From the NCBI RefSeq assembly GCF_000218685.1, contig NW_006763294.1:1250534-1314533 (forward strand): 64,000 nt of DNA. The letters run 5' to 3'. Shown piece after piece: positions 44,583-57,164 of this stretch. Both the position numbers and the translations under genes were made by a program. Origin of the DNA: Serpula lacrymans var. lacrymans S7.9 (Eukaryota > Basidiomycota > Agaricomycetes > Boletales > Serpulaceae). The notes beneath the pieces were generated by a model that made no database searches, was not told the origin of the DNA, and saw nothing but the letters and a program-made list of their open reading frames with translations. Positions within the stretch are counted from its first letter, which is position 1, and every line of letters starts with the position of its first letter.

Positions 44583-45804
44583 GTTCAGGTGAAATTTGCA
44601 GGTGAAACAGACGAGATGTAGGCATAGAGCAAAAACGCCGTGAATTTATAGCAAAATGCTGATACGTACAAAAGACTGATACGTGTAAGAAACAAAACAA
44701 AGGAACACAACACACAAGATCCGCGTCACGTCTGAACAGGTGCTAGGTCCAATGATTGAGGAACTGATAGCGCCTTGAGTAAAACCGGAATGCAATTCGG
44801 AATTGAGAATGCAAAAAACGGGCCTATCGCTTCCATGGAAGGCAACCATCGTATGTAATAAGGCGAGTAACACCAATAAGATACGCCGGCGCTGGAGTAC
44901 ACATGTGAGCCAAGGAAAACAAGGCAGAAGAATATTTTGGGGGTCGTAAATGTTCGGGTAGCGTCGACCGATTCAGAGCGCTGATAAGCGGAGCACCAAC
45001 TTGAATTAAACACCCACCGAACATGCAACAAAGGTCGACATTAAGTTTCTACTTCAATATAATCGTCCTGTTTATCGACCGTGAATAAGTCAACGAACAG
45101 AGTATAGATAAATGATAAGTCACGAATAAGAGGGATGACCATCAGCGAGAGCGATATAATGGCGGGTGAGAAAAAGTAGGGTGGTGACCGATGATCCGAT
45201 TTTGGCGACAGCAGCAATGGGAATCGAAGGGGAAGCGCGAGGTATACCAACGTATCCAAATATGCCTTGAATGTAACGAAGCCATGGAGCTACAGTGGAC
45301 CATAGGGAAGCCTATACTAGATATGCGAATGCCGCTCGTGAACCTTTTTGCATCGTGGTTATAGACCGATGATGTTGGGGTATCAATGCCATAGACAAGG
45401 GGATGAAACCTTTGGAGGACAAATAGGCATAGTGGAGGCGCAAAAGATTGCTACTTCATTCAGTCCAAGTTCTTATATGTATTCAGCCGATTGCGTGCTC
45501 GAGATCACTATGGCGTGCTTGCTTTGTGTCACGTGCGGCCTCGCGCCTTCTTTCTTTCATCGCGACGGCGCCATCATTAAACAAAATAACTTGAAATGCC
45601 AATGAATGTTGAAGTGGCCCCCATTTGCTGGTATCGTTTGTCTGAATATCGTTATGGCTACCTAACGATTTTGCTGTGGATAAGGTGGCCATTTTCCATC
45701 TAACATGGCATCTGCTGCCACTTGCACCTGTGGGGAAGCGATATAAGAACTTCCAGTTTCGAGTTCACCATGTACGCACTTCATCCCATTAATCTCTGCC
45801 TAAC
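44583..45804. other. Intergenic region, no gene seen
   Basis: About 1.2 kb upstream of the EgtB-like gene (minus) and of the decayed gene at 45805 (plus). Short frames are unsupported, and no EgtD-like methyltransferase reading was found on either strand. It presumably holds the EgtB-like promoter. Confidence 0.45.
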
Positions 45805-46975
45805 ATGTCCTGCAAAGACATTCTCTTCCCTTTGCCTATGCTTCCCAGCATCCCCGATAATCTCGACTCGTTAGAGTGAAGTTATTTACCTCATGTAGAT
45901 AATGACTTTACTAATGCTTTACGTGGTAGCTCGAGAAAAGCATTGCCTTTCTTGATGGCTTTCATGAAGGTATGGTTTGACGACTCTCCAGCTCTTCTCT
46001 TTTCTTACGGAACTCCAGAACACGCTTATTCGTGGTCTCAACAATGTACACCAAGTGGCGCCTTTGCTTAACTCAAACAACCCGAGAACGATTTTCTTCC
46101 TGAAATATATAACATCTCTATGTAAATTACTTAGGACTCACTTAGAAGGTCAGGCTTCTGTTTGAATACCAACAAGTGATCGACCTCTCACTACTCTCAC
46201 AGGCGACAGGCTTTTCTTCTCATTGGCTCTCCCAGGCGGTAAAGCACTGAGAGATATAGTGAGCATTGATTGTCATCCCGATCTCACATTTGTACACAAA
46301 GCACTGGACCAAGTTGAATCCAAGCTCGATGCTTGGACCAAGGTTCGACCAGTGTTTATATTCCTACGATGTCCAGCTTCTGAGTATCTTCTATAGAACC
46401 CAGCATCTTACTGCTCGCTTACCCTGCGTCAAGGCATTGAATTCGCACCTACCATGATAGTAAAGATGCAAGTTCAGGTAAGGCTCACGCTTCGACGTTC
46501 TAGAATTGTGACTTACGAATGGACGTAGCTCAACCTCCTATCTTTCGACTACATATCTAGCCTTATCTCCGATAAGGACCTTCGTCCGATGATCCAAGGT
46601 GAGCCGTTCCTCTTATACCGAATTTTGGTCATCTGACTTATCTCCAATCATTCACTTCAGCTAACATGGAGTGGTTCGCATCTCACTCTGATATCACCTT
46701 CCTTTTACCGTAAGCACACTTTCAACGGTTATCGCATCGGAGGCTCACCTACCATACCGTAGGTTTGTCATTTCTCATCACGATACCAGCACATCCCCAC
46801 ATTGGCCCACCATTACAGAGCAGGGAGCTGCCGCCTTACCTTCCTTGATAAAAGAACATGCAGGGTCAGTGCTACGAAGAAAGCAGACACTACGGTGCTA
46901 ACTATCTCTTACAGATGCTGGGAGTTTGCACCAATCGATCCTTTGACAAAACAAACGAATCCTATGGTATTCTAG
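45805..46975 (+). pseudogene. Decayed hypothetical gene
   Basis: Coding-like pieces follow each other in splice-compatible order: MSCKDILFPLPMLPSIPDNL, a TGA, SYLPHVDNDF...KALPFLMAFMKVWFDDSPAL, SYGTPEHAYSWSQ, a TAA, ENDFLPEIYN, then DRLFFSLALPGGKALRDI, FVHKALDQVESKLDAWTKVR, a TAG, LNLLSFDYISSLISDKDLRP, ANMEWFASHSDITFLLP and FVISHHDTSTSPHWPTI. Small introns with GT-AG ends separate the later parts. At least three in-frame stops make it a pseudogene of a protein I do not recognise. No domain can be named. Confidence 0.55.
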
Positions 46976-47610
46976 TTATACCAGATTACACCTGGTTTTT
47001 ACTCTAATTCTCCCCATGTGATGTTGTTCATTCCTCAGCTCAGTCTACGATAATTCTGCCTGTAATAAGTCATTTCCAAGTGGTTATATCCAGACCCCTT
47101 CCAATCCTGACTGTATTTGAATGTCTGCGACCCGACGATATGTGGTGCCAGTCGCCTACCTTCAAGAATGCTACTTACCATCTCAGGGTTATAGGTATCA
47201 CTCCAGCCCAACAGTGAAACTGGAAATGGGTATGAGGCTGACAATGCTATAGAGGATGGGACTGAGAATGATAGAATAAAGTCATATACGTTTGAATGCT
47301 TATAAAGAAAACTATATCTTGGTCTGGGGACGTAGAAAATGCGAGAAGGGTGACAAAGAGAAAAGGCAAGAGACTATGCTGCATATACATTAATCATGCA
47401 AAGAAATTTGACTAATTCGCTACAAAGGGAGTAAAAATCATAGACAACAGTTGAGCTTTTTAGAACATACGTGTTTAGAAATATTTTATATTACAATCTT
47501 CAAAATTACTGCGTGGTGCTTGAACAGAAAGAGATAAATACATTTACTCGGTGAGATGTCCTCCCGCCAAGAAAATATGTGTGATTAGCCCAAGTTCAGG
47601 CTGTACCTGG
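46976..47610. other. Intergenic, with a decayed duplicate of an upstream gene end
   Basis: Positions about 47087-47270 resemble 51027-51225, the promoter and first codons of the large orphan gene (shared blocks TTTGAATGTCYGCGAC, GTGCCAGTCGC, AGGGTTATA, ACAGTGAAACTG, CAATGCTATAGAGGAT/CATTGCAATAGAGGAT). The rest shows nothing. Confidence 0.55.
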
Positions 47611-48801
47611 TTAGACTCCTTTTCGACCTCGGGACTTCTTAGGAGCAGTGGCATGGTTCCCTTTCTGAAAAGTTTTCCAATTCTCCTCTAGATGTCGTAC
47701 CACACCCCAATGATTTTCATCGAGATCCTCTTCCCATGTCGTTTCTACCTGCCAACCTTTGACTTCAGCGATAGTGACAACCATGTCCCATGCCCGTTGC
47801 GCGCATTGATCTATTTGATGAAAGTCAGATTCAGCAAGAATCCGGCTAGGAGAACAAGCGGCCAATAAAGCTCGGTGGTTAGGGGATCGGCTGTTGATAG
47901 CAGTTGACAGTGATAAAAAGACGTTCACATGTCTGCCCTGAGAAGATTTTTGATCAGAAATTAGGGTATACTGTCGGTTGACGGTAACGGGCAACAGCTA
48001 ACATAGAAGCGTACCTCAACGTCCTTCCACATCTGAGGACTAAAACCGCAGCTATGCAGATCAAGACTGACCCTGTTCCATTGCTCGCCATATTTCCTTT
48101 GCATCTGTTGTAGCAGATCGCAGGTGGCTTTCTGAGCTTTGACGCTGTGCATGCTGATGTGACGTCCCAATTTTACGGCTAGTTCCATTTGTGCCTCAAG
48201 TACAGCAAGCTGGTGCTCGAAGGGAATGACGAAAGGGGTCAATTCCCGAGGAGCAGCAAAGTAGTCGTATGGGACTCGAGAAATTCGATCAAGACCAACC
48301 TCACCGAGCATAGCATTAGGAAATTTTTGGAGGTTCCGACGTAAATCAGAAATGACATCTTCCAGTGGGATCGGGTCCGGCAACAAGGGAAGCAATCTGG
48401 AAAATTCCTCGGCATTTTGCTCTGAGTTAGCAAATATACCCCTGTAGTGTTCCTCCTTTGAATGAACAGGCTTCAACGCTATCCAATGAGTAAACCAAGG
48501 GTGATAGCCTGGCAAGGGTACTCAGATTAGACACACAAGTAATTGATCAAATGCTAGGTTCAAAATCACCAAAGCAGGGCATCACTTTGCTAGGATAGGC
48601 AGTTGCTAGGTCCCGAACAAGACGTTGATCTTCCATCCTCGTAGCCATGGCACAGATAGTTATTGGTAGCTTGTCCATTGTATTAGGAGATATCTCAGAA
48701 TCGGTCGGATGACAGTGGACGTCGACAACATGGCGAAGCACTTCAGGTGCTACTAGAGATACTGAGGCTGAGCTTTCACGGGACATGAGGTCGGTGGACA
48801 T
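47611..48801 (-). CDS. TatD-like metal-dependent hydrolase (Scn1 type)
   Basis: Three exons (48570-48801, 48015-48508, 47937-47611) give 350 codons in phase. Family features are VVDVHCHPTDSE (HxH metal site), GYHPWF, LGEVGLDRISR (metal-bridging Glu), a histidine in GRHISMHSVKA, LDLHSCGFS and ILAESDFH (C-terminal Asp). The order matches the TatD DNase family. The closest named fungal relative by pattern is the Cut9-interacting protein Scn1. The C-terminus is basic (KKSRGRKGV). The precise substrate is unknown; family members are nucleases or amidohydrolases. Confidence 0.88.
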
Positions 48802-49084
48802 AGTTCAGATATGTAAATGCTCGAGAAAGACGGAGCGGAAGTCAACGTAGATCCTTTGATCGCCCCGGTGTCAATGCCACTATAGTATAACCGTACAGCC
48901 GTGGAGAACACTTGCAATAGCTTTGATAAAGAGGGACAGACCGATGTCGTTCGGGTGATATACGATATTACCAATGTCGATGGTGCCAGTCAGAACTCGA
49001 ACTACTTATTGGAGTAAGGCGGAACTGGGAGTGACCAAATTAGGATGATAGAGGCTGTTGCCTAACAGGAACAAACATACTTCT

Positions 49085-50952
49085 ATGCTTGCTGTCTCTC
49101 GAATCGCATGGAACAGGAGGCTGTCTATCTTTTCTAATAGCATGGTTCGCCGCGTAGCCATAGACGCTTCTCCGCCTATAAACCGCTTCATGAAGGATGG
49201 CCTGGACAAGGATGCTTTTCGTAAGACCATTACTGTGCTCGCTGCACGAGTCCCTCCGTCGAAAACAGGATCTGTGTTGAAATCTCAGGCTATGAGGGGG
49301 TATGTGAGCTTTTTAAATAGAATACAGCTTGAAATATCACAAATTATTTTAGCTTTCTCATGGACTTGCCCAAAATTCGTAGCGTAGTGTACGATCCGTC
49401 TCATCCAGACGGAGACAGACTGGTGCTACTCAGAGTTTCAGAGGAAGGTACGAGGGGTCATTGTACCGAATATATCGCATTCATTAACGTCTTGTCTGCA
49501 AGCTAGCTGCACTTACCCCTGACGTTTCAAGTTTCTTGAAAGAGGTTTCCAACGGGCTCACGACTTACACTCTTACCTTGGATTATGACTATTGGACTGC
49601 AGGTAACACCGATTTACATCAGATAAATCATTAGCTCATCACTTTGTCTTAGATGAGATTCTGCAAGCAGTTCTTCCTGAGGAACTCTGTGACGAGTCGC
49701 CAACAGGCTTTGCTATCACCGGACATCTTGGTACGTAACTCCACTTCTCCAAATCAATCTTGCAATAATCGCAACCCCTGGCCAGCCCACCTCAATTTGA
49801 ATAAGCAATACTTACCATACAAATACCTGATAGGACAAATAATACTGGATGTGAGGTACTAGCACCTTGAAGCTCAGAGTACTGCCTAACCTCAAGGATA
49901 GAAAAATAAGAACATCAGAACCGTGGTCAATAAATTGGATAAGATTGATAACCAATTCAGATTTTTCAAGATGGAGTTGCTGGCAGGCGATCCGGATTAT
50001 GTGGTCGAACAGGTAGGCATAGATGCTATCACATCACATCTTAGATGTACTTACGGTTATACGGTTATCAGCATGAATCTAATTGCCGATTTACCTTCGA
50101 CTTCACGGAAGTTTACTGGAATTCTCGTTTGCATACAGAGCATGAACGTCTCGTAGCGCTCTTCAAGCCAGAGGACGTGATTGCTGACGTATTTGCTGGC
50201 GTTGGACCCTTTGCTGTGCCGGCAGCTAAGAAAGGTTGCGCAGTGCTAGCAAATGACCTCAACCCCAATAGTGCCAAGTACCTCTCAAAAAATGCTTCCG
50301 ATAATAAAGTCAGTGAAAACACTGTCCTTCATTTTTTGTTCATGCTCAATACCAAAGATAGGTAGCGCACCTCATGCGAATAAGCTGCGAGGACGGTCGA
50401 AGCTTCATTCCAGCTGTAGTTTCTCGCGCATTACAAGACCCATTTCCTGCTTATGCTGGCCCAAAGCTTTCAAGGTCCGAGGAGAAGGCGAACCGAAAAT
50501 TGCAGCAACAGAATGCCCTATGTTCAACACACACCACGGCCAAGACTGTGGACTCAAATTTGGAATGCCCTACTCGCAGTTGCATAACGCATTTCGTTCT
50601 GAATCTGCCAGATTCTGCCATTGAGTTTCTTGACGCATTTCGGGGCATTTTCTCGTCGGCGCGTCACGACGGGATGGATTTGGACGTGATTTATACCAAT
50701 ATGCCAATGGTCCACTGCCACTGCTTTACGCGCGAATGCGAGCCAGATAAAGCACGCGAAGATATAAGACAGGTACGCATATCCATTTTCCCGCGAGAGA
50801 CGTGTCTAATCTACCAATAGAGAGTCGAGCAGAGACTTGGGCACGCATTGACAGAGAGTTTCTCATTGCACATGGTGCGGTCTGTAGCCCCAAACAAAGA
50901 CATGTACTGTATGAGCTTCAGATTACCTCATGAAGTAGCCTTTGCACGGTGA
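49085..50952 (+). CDS. TRM5: tRNA (guanine37-N1)-methyltransferase TRM5
   Basis: Nine exons join in phase: 49085-49299, 49353-49447, 49507-49602, 49653-49729, 49786-49850, 49902-50012, 50072-50308, 50362-50772 and 50821-50952. Motifs are [48 protein letters not shown], the SAM-binding [26 protein letters not shown] and the NLP box in [15 protein letters not shown]. The enzyme makes m1G37 next to the anticodon and prevents frameshifting. The first ATG gives [20 protein letters not shown], which looks like a mitochondrial presequence. A second in-frame ATG at 49142 gives [12 protein letters not shown] for a cytosolic form. Confidence 0.93.
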
Positions 50953-51175
50953 AATCGCATTCCGATTTCCTTGGTTGAGGCTGGTAAATGTCTGCACAAA
51001 ACCTCCAGATCAAACTCTCCTTTTTTCCAGACCTAATCCGGGGTGGGAACTGAGTTTGAATGTCCGCGACGTTGCTATAATCCAGTGCCAGTCGCGGTAT
51101 ACTGACTGCCACCTCCTTCAAAGATACTACCACCTTAGGGTTATAAGGATTACTCCAGCTTTCTTTTCATCGGTA

Positions 51176-54100
51176 ATGACCGACAGTGAAACTGAGCCCG
51201 AGTCCGACATTGCAATAGAGGATATGCTCTTATTTTCAAAAAGCGCATCACAACAGGAACCTGCTAGCGGCAACGAACCCCCAAATTCTATGGTTTCCGT
51301 ACAGGACGTGAAACTGGCTGTGGAACTTTTGGAATCTTTGGATTTACGTAGTGTTCAAAAGGTGCCGTGATTCATCTTACACCCACGCGTTTAGCCCTTC
51401 GCAGCTGCCCTGCGCATCATCGACAGTCCCTTTATCTGCCACGGTCAATCCGTGTACCTGACAGCTTACTTTGATATTTACTATAAGGATGTATCTTTAC
51501 ACTCGGTCATCCAGGATGCTTCTTCTACAATATCCAATTTCCTCGTAAGTATTTGCCAGTCGCGTTTTGATGGTCACTTCGAGAAACGCGATACCATGGA
51601 CGCTCTGGCGAAACTATGTTAGTGGCGGTTTTCTGCACTAGCAGTGCTTATATATTATCTATCATGTGCCAACAGTTCATCATTCGTTCCTCCGCCTCGC
51701 CTTTGGATATAGACGCGTGTTTCGTAACATTGCGGGACAAAACATTGCTCCGGGGACTGTGGTTCCTGTCATTATATGCTGGGTGGATGTTCTGATGGTT
51801 CGAATAGGTCAAGCTACTATATCTTTACCAAGCGTATGCAAAGGAGACTTTGCGAAATCTCCTCCTGGTCCATTATCTTGTCAGCGAGAGGAGGTTCTTT
51901 TTCGAGCTGCTGCGCAATTACCTGGTAAGTCCTGTGCATGCGAAATAAATCGCATCAATGCTAAGGCAGGCATCTCCTTAGAAAAATGGGACTTAGTGCC
52001 ACGTATCATGTCGTCAGAACAGGCTTCTCCCGCTGCAAAGCGGCTCGCTCTATGCCTGACATTTGCTGCATATGTCGTCCACCCACAAATAGTTGATTCG
52101 CCAATTGATCACGATTCATGGGATCATGACAGGTGAGCATAACTGATGTTTTCATGTGAGCGATCTCTATGTAATCCTCAGTATTTAATGCCTATCTCAG
52201 CATCAAACCTGACGAGATGGTCGATATTGTGTCTGAATACCTTCAGCACGTTTTTGTCAACATTTTAGAAACCTCCCAAATTTACGACAGTCCGAAGGAT
52301 ATTCTCTTGCAACAAAGGATAACATGTGCAATGATTATCTCTATATATGCGGTTCGCCAAATCAACGTGTCTGTTTAAAATGTCGACAAGCTCATCATGG
52401 CTTATTTCTTGAAATAACTTACTAGACCGCTAATACGTCTAGTGAAGCGCTTAAAAACGACTCATTGTCTCCTTTCCAGCCATACGCGATTAGGTCACTT
52501 GCGTGTTTGTTGGAATTCGTGATGCATCCTGACCAGCCATCGTCGTCGTCTCATTCATTGTCTCCTTGTGAAACTATGGACATCGCTCAAACGATTTTGG
52601 TTCGGTGGGGTAACATATTTCCATGGTGCTGGCTAGCCTGGGCAGATCGGAGATCTGTAGGAGCGGACATTGTTATTTATTTGGTCAGTTTTCCTGACAA
52701 TAAACAATCTGGTCAAGCTGACAATCTCACAGACTGTCACGTGGCTGTATCATCTAAGTTTTCAAAATGAGGGCGAGGAAGATCTCACACCCGAATCCAA
52801 GTTATGGGATATGGCATTCGGGCCCCTTTTGAGGAAGCATCCGGATGCTGCTAGTAATATCTTTTTTGTAAGCTGATGCAAAACACTACCTAATATTATA
52901 ACTATTACTGACATATATTGTACAGACGCTAATTCAACTTTATTCCACCTTTATTGCTTCTTTGTCTTCGTCTTGCCTGAAGCAGCTTTCATTATGCGAA
53001 ATGGACGTGTTTCTCAAAATTACATGGGTTATAACGCACCTAATCAATCATGCGGATAGCATCACTTCGTCTCTTTTTTGCCCGCATCTCTTATATGTTT
53101 TCCCCATCTTGTGCAACATGGATGGATATGAAGGTTTTTGGCGTCTTTTTGAACTATATCTTTGATTTGATATTTGGTATAGCCGTCGGTTATATTATTG
53201 AGGGCTTGGTTTCCATTGGTCCAGAGGTCGTACAACAATTTGCGACGAAAGTCCAAGAAGATAATTCACTAGGATTTATCAACAATTTGGAAGAAGGTAC
53301 GAAAAGTCTCGTGTATTTCAATTATTCGCTCTGTGATCTATATTTCAACTTCAGCTGTCTCCAGGTCCAAGCGGTGAGCAATAACACTAACTTTTATGAA
53401 GTATACCTAATGTCCTCCAGAAAACTACAACGTTGTGCCGAAGACCAGGATCTCATACTCTGCAGACAAATCTTAAACTTTCTATGCTTACTTTGGCACT
53501 CCAATGTAGTCGACTTCTGCCAGACAAAGACTATTCTCAGCTTTCTTGCTGCAGTAGCGGTTAGACTATCTCATATCCCAGACTCCTGCTATCACGAGTC
53601 GTATGCATTCCCCGCCCTCCGTGATGGGTTTTTGAATGCTGTAGCAGCATGTTCGACTATCAAACTCGAGCTGGATCAAAGCAATACTTTGAAGGCGTGG
53701 AGTAGTGAAATGTTGTGGCAATTTGCGATAGTAAACGGTAGTACGGACCTTCCCACTGCAGGTGAGTTCAAAGGTATACCGTATTGAAAATATCTCAATT
53801 TATGTCCATGTCCAGCTAGTTTGGCGCATTTGATTATATCGTCAAAACGTCTCTGTGGTTCTTTCGCATGCGCAGAAGCATGGAGCTACATGCAAGACGT
53901 ATTATTATTGACTATATCTCATCACTTTCTGGGCGATGACGAGCCACTTGCATTGGTTGTGTGTCCGTCAATTTGTCAAGCCATGTCTTACCTCCTGACT
54001 CGAGTCGATCGCAAAACTGGTCAGTTAATACTCACACCTAAGGCATTCACTGAAAATACCACCGAATTATTATAGCGCGATTCATCTCATCTTCTCCGTG

Positions 54101-54237
54101 GACCTCGAGCCTTCGCATTGCTTTACAAGAACTATTACAAGGAGATGAATCATACACTACTGAATATTCCAAAATATTGAAAGAAAGAATACTTATTATA
54201 GGGAAGAATTTGATAACCTTGGTAACATTAAAATGAC
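51176..54237 (+). CDS. Large orphan protein, helical, function unknown
   Basis: A multi-exon gene starting MTDSETEPESDIAIEDMLLF and ending LIIGKNLITLVTLK. Clear coding blocks with fitting splice sites include FAAALRIIDSPFICHGQSVY, SPLDIDACFVTLRDKTLLRG, EKWDLVPRIMSSEQASPAAK, MVDIVSEYLQHVFVNILETS, YAIRSLACLLEFVMHP, KLWDMAFGPLLRKHPDAASN, RQILNFLCLLWHSNVVDF, EAWSYMQDVLLLTISHHFLG and RIALQELLQGDESYTTEYSK. The product is about 800-850 residues, mostly amphipathic helices, possibly an ARM/HEAT-like solenoid, but no repeat motif is strong enough to assert. I do not recognise the family. Exon limits in 51540-51900 and 52650-53400 are uncertain. Confidence 0.7.
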
Positions 54238-54734
54238 TTTGGGGGCTAGATTTCGTTTAACATCTGGCACGTTTAGATCGATCGCAACTTTGACGACACT
54301 GATGCTGTATTGCCGGTACGCACAAGAGCTCATATGGCTTATTTTACGAGGATTCATAGACGTGTTACAGGCAACCTCCAAGGTAACAAGTCGCTTGATA
54401 TTTTGTCGTTCTGCCGATGTTCCACGAGTTATCTTTTGTTTTTCGAGCTAACGAGCTAAATGATGTGCTACTCACCTTTGAGTTGAGTCGGAAACCCACA
54501 TGTTACCAGTAGATTATCGTGCAACGTACAAAGTCATGATTACCTTACTTCTATATGGTGATATCGCGACTGAATGATTACGCCTGTTTTCAACATATAA
54601 CGCTCATTTGATTTCTACGACGACTGATTCCTACCGTCAATTTCAAGACAAGTCATGACACACGACACTGTCCCATACCTCTGGATAGTAAATGAGCTAT
54701 ATCTAGTTTCCAGCGGACCCAACAAACACATCCA
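54238..54734. other. Convergent intergenic region, nothing seen
   Basis: About 500 bases between the ends of the orphan gene (plus) and the decarboxylase gene (minus). No feature beyond presumed 3' ends. Confidence 0.5.
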
Positions 54735-56767
54735 TCACGCAGGTTCCTCCCAATGTTTCAACGTCAGTTCTGCCTCCGCAGATAATATATCAAATGCTTG
54801 TTTGATATGCTCCTCCGTCGTACGTGCAGCTCCGATGGCAAAGCGGATACAGAATGTTCCATTGAGAACAGTTTGTGTGAGGAGAATATCGTTGCGTGCT
54901 GAGATACGTCCATAGAATAACCTGTTCAAGTTATTTAAGAGCTCGGCGGAGAGAGGCTGTTTCGTTGTCTGTGGCTCTAATCGAAAGACGGTCAATGCGA
55001 GAGAAGGTGGCGCGACCAGAGTGAACTGTGGGGAAGAGCGAATCATTGACACAAACGTTTCGTTCAGCTGGACAGACTACGGAATATGTTAATACTGGCG
55101 TTTATGACGTCAGAACATACAAAGAACATACCTGGCGGATATATTTCTGGAAGCCTTCTACACCATAGCTGCGAAGAACAAACCACAACTTGAGAGACCG
55201 GAAACGTCTGCCCAAACCGAGATGCCAATTACGATAATCAATGACAGTCCCTGCTCCGTGTTAGTACAATGGATTTGATTTTCAAGATATAAACGCGTGT
55301 AGACTGACCCGCATCACCGTGCTTCGTTCGTAAAAACTCGGGCGTAACGTCTAGAGCGTCGGTTAGGTCCTTACGATCACGAACCCATAATGTCGAAGCA
55401 TCAAAATTAGTGAGGCCCCACTGACCCAGAATACATCAATGCAAATTAGAGCTACAGGAACAGAGGGTGGCTTACCTTGTGGAAATTAGTGCAGAAAGAG
55501 TCGGCATAACGATTGATGGCCTCCAAGTGGCAGATTTCTCGGAACTCAGGACAGGCCATAGACACTCCCGCCCATGCGCCATCAACATGTAACCAAAGAG
55601 AAGCATAGTCCGATGCTTTAGAGATGTACTCAGACAACGTTCTCGGTATAAAAAAATAGTTCATTACCTACTCTCCCCAATTCTTCTATGTAGTCAAACG
55701 CACCAGATGACGTTGTGCCCACTGTGGCAACTAACGCCGCAAGTAAGTTTTGTCCATACATTGAACAGAGAAATATACACTTACTAAGGATGAATGGCTT
55801 CTTACCCGCTGCAATGTCTTCCTCTAAAGCTGCACGCAGAGTATCACCACGCAGTCCAAAGCTGTTCTCAGCGGTAACCTCTAAAGCTCGACATGCAAGT
55901 CCGAGCACCAGACCTGCCTTCAAACCAAGAGAATGCGTTTGAGTAGTAGTATACAACACAAGGTCTTCCATGCGAGCGTTAGGATTTTCGCGTATATAAC
56001 GAGAACGTGCAGCGACAACTGCAGTCAATGCCGAATCAGAAGCAGAAGTCTTCGGAGATTTTAGTCAAAAGAATCATTTCGAGAGAACGCTTCTGGCACA
56101 TACCTGCATCACACCTCCTCCCACTTCTGAGGTGTTTAAAAATGTGGAATGTAATCCGATAAGCTGAGCTGCCCAGTCCATTACTACAGCTTCTAACTCT
56201 GTGCATGCTGGGCTACAGGACCACTGGGTGACGATGTAATCTGATTAGCGTTTATGAATATGGACGACGAAAGCCTCTGACATTAAAACCAGGATTACAA
56301 GCACTGCTAGCATATAAATCACCAAGCATGCCTTCGAAGGTACATGCTGTTGGGAAATATGCGAAGAAGGAAGGATGCTGCCAGTGGGTGAGACCTACGA
56401 CAAGATCGTTCCAGATTGGTCAAGCGATTGCGATACCTCATAGTACAAAGGACAAACCTGGAATGATAAGCTTCTGGTAGTCATCTGCTATTTCCTGAAA
56501 GTCTTCGCCAGATGTGGGTGCTAGAGCTGTTATTTACAAGATGAGGATGCACTTGCGCGGGAAGTTTACGGTGGTTATCTACCTGGTAGCGCTTTCCTCA
56601 GATAGCCTGGTTCCACCTGCGAGGTGACGGCTCGACCTTGGAGAGAGTAGTAGTAATCACAGATTCTATCGATTGCCTGATAACCAGCTTTGCGAAACCT
56701 ATGCGCCGATCGTGAGTGAGAAGCATTAGGCATAAACTGAATACCAGACTCACTGTTCAATATCCAT
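54735..56767 (-). CDS. Aromatic-L-amino-acid decarboxylase (PLP, group II)
   Basis: The first exon is only 14 bases (MDIEQ, 56754-56767). The second begins [20 protein letters not shown]. Family blocks follow: [112 protein letters not shown] (Asp binding the pyridine N), [20 protein letters not shown] (PLP Lys), [20 protein letters not shown] and the C-terminal [14 protein letters not shown]. The reaction is PLP-dependent decarboxylation of DOPA, tryptophan or tyrosine to amines. The exact substrate cannot be read from the sequence. No inactivating change was noticed. Confidence 0.93.
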
Positions 56768-57164
56768 TACTTCGATTTCTCAGTTGTATTCTTGCGATAA
56801 GAGGTTGAAAAGCGACAACAATCGCGGTGCCCGACCTTTAAAGACCTGAGAATCTAGTAATACCGAGAGCTAAGCCAAGTGTGTGGTGCATTCCGAGGTC
56901 ACATGGATCTGATTCTTGCTTTGATAGCTCGGCCGGTGTTCTCAGGGCATACCATTTGGGCCTGGATACTGACTATCCAGTAATGTCATTCCAGTATTTT
57001 GCTCTACAAAACTAGATAGGCATTGAAGAGTAGCAGAGATAGCGGTGAAAGCCTCGAGGCCTATTACAACCACTAGGGCGAGTTCCGTGATTGCTGTCGG
57101 GAATTGAACTCAAGGATTTTAGTCTTTTCTGGCTTTGGAGTTGCATTTGCTTTGGACCATCATC
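56768..57164. promoter_or_regulatory. Shared divergent promoter region
   Basis: About 400 bases between the starts of the decarboxylase (minus) and the reductase (plus). No gene is present, so it must hold both promoters. No specific site can be named. Confidence 0.5.

Noticed and set aside
44726..45031. Minus-strand frame upstream of the EgtB-like gene as its missing methyltransferase
   Set aside because: It shows no SAM-binding or EgtD-like motif and no splice continuity.
45041..45259. Small hydrophobic minus-strand frame as a gene
   Set aside because: Short, with no recognisable signal or homology pattern; likely chance.
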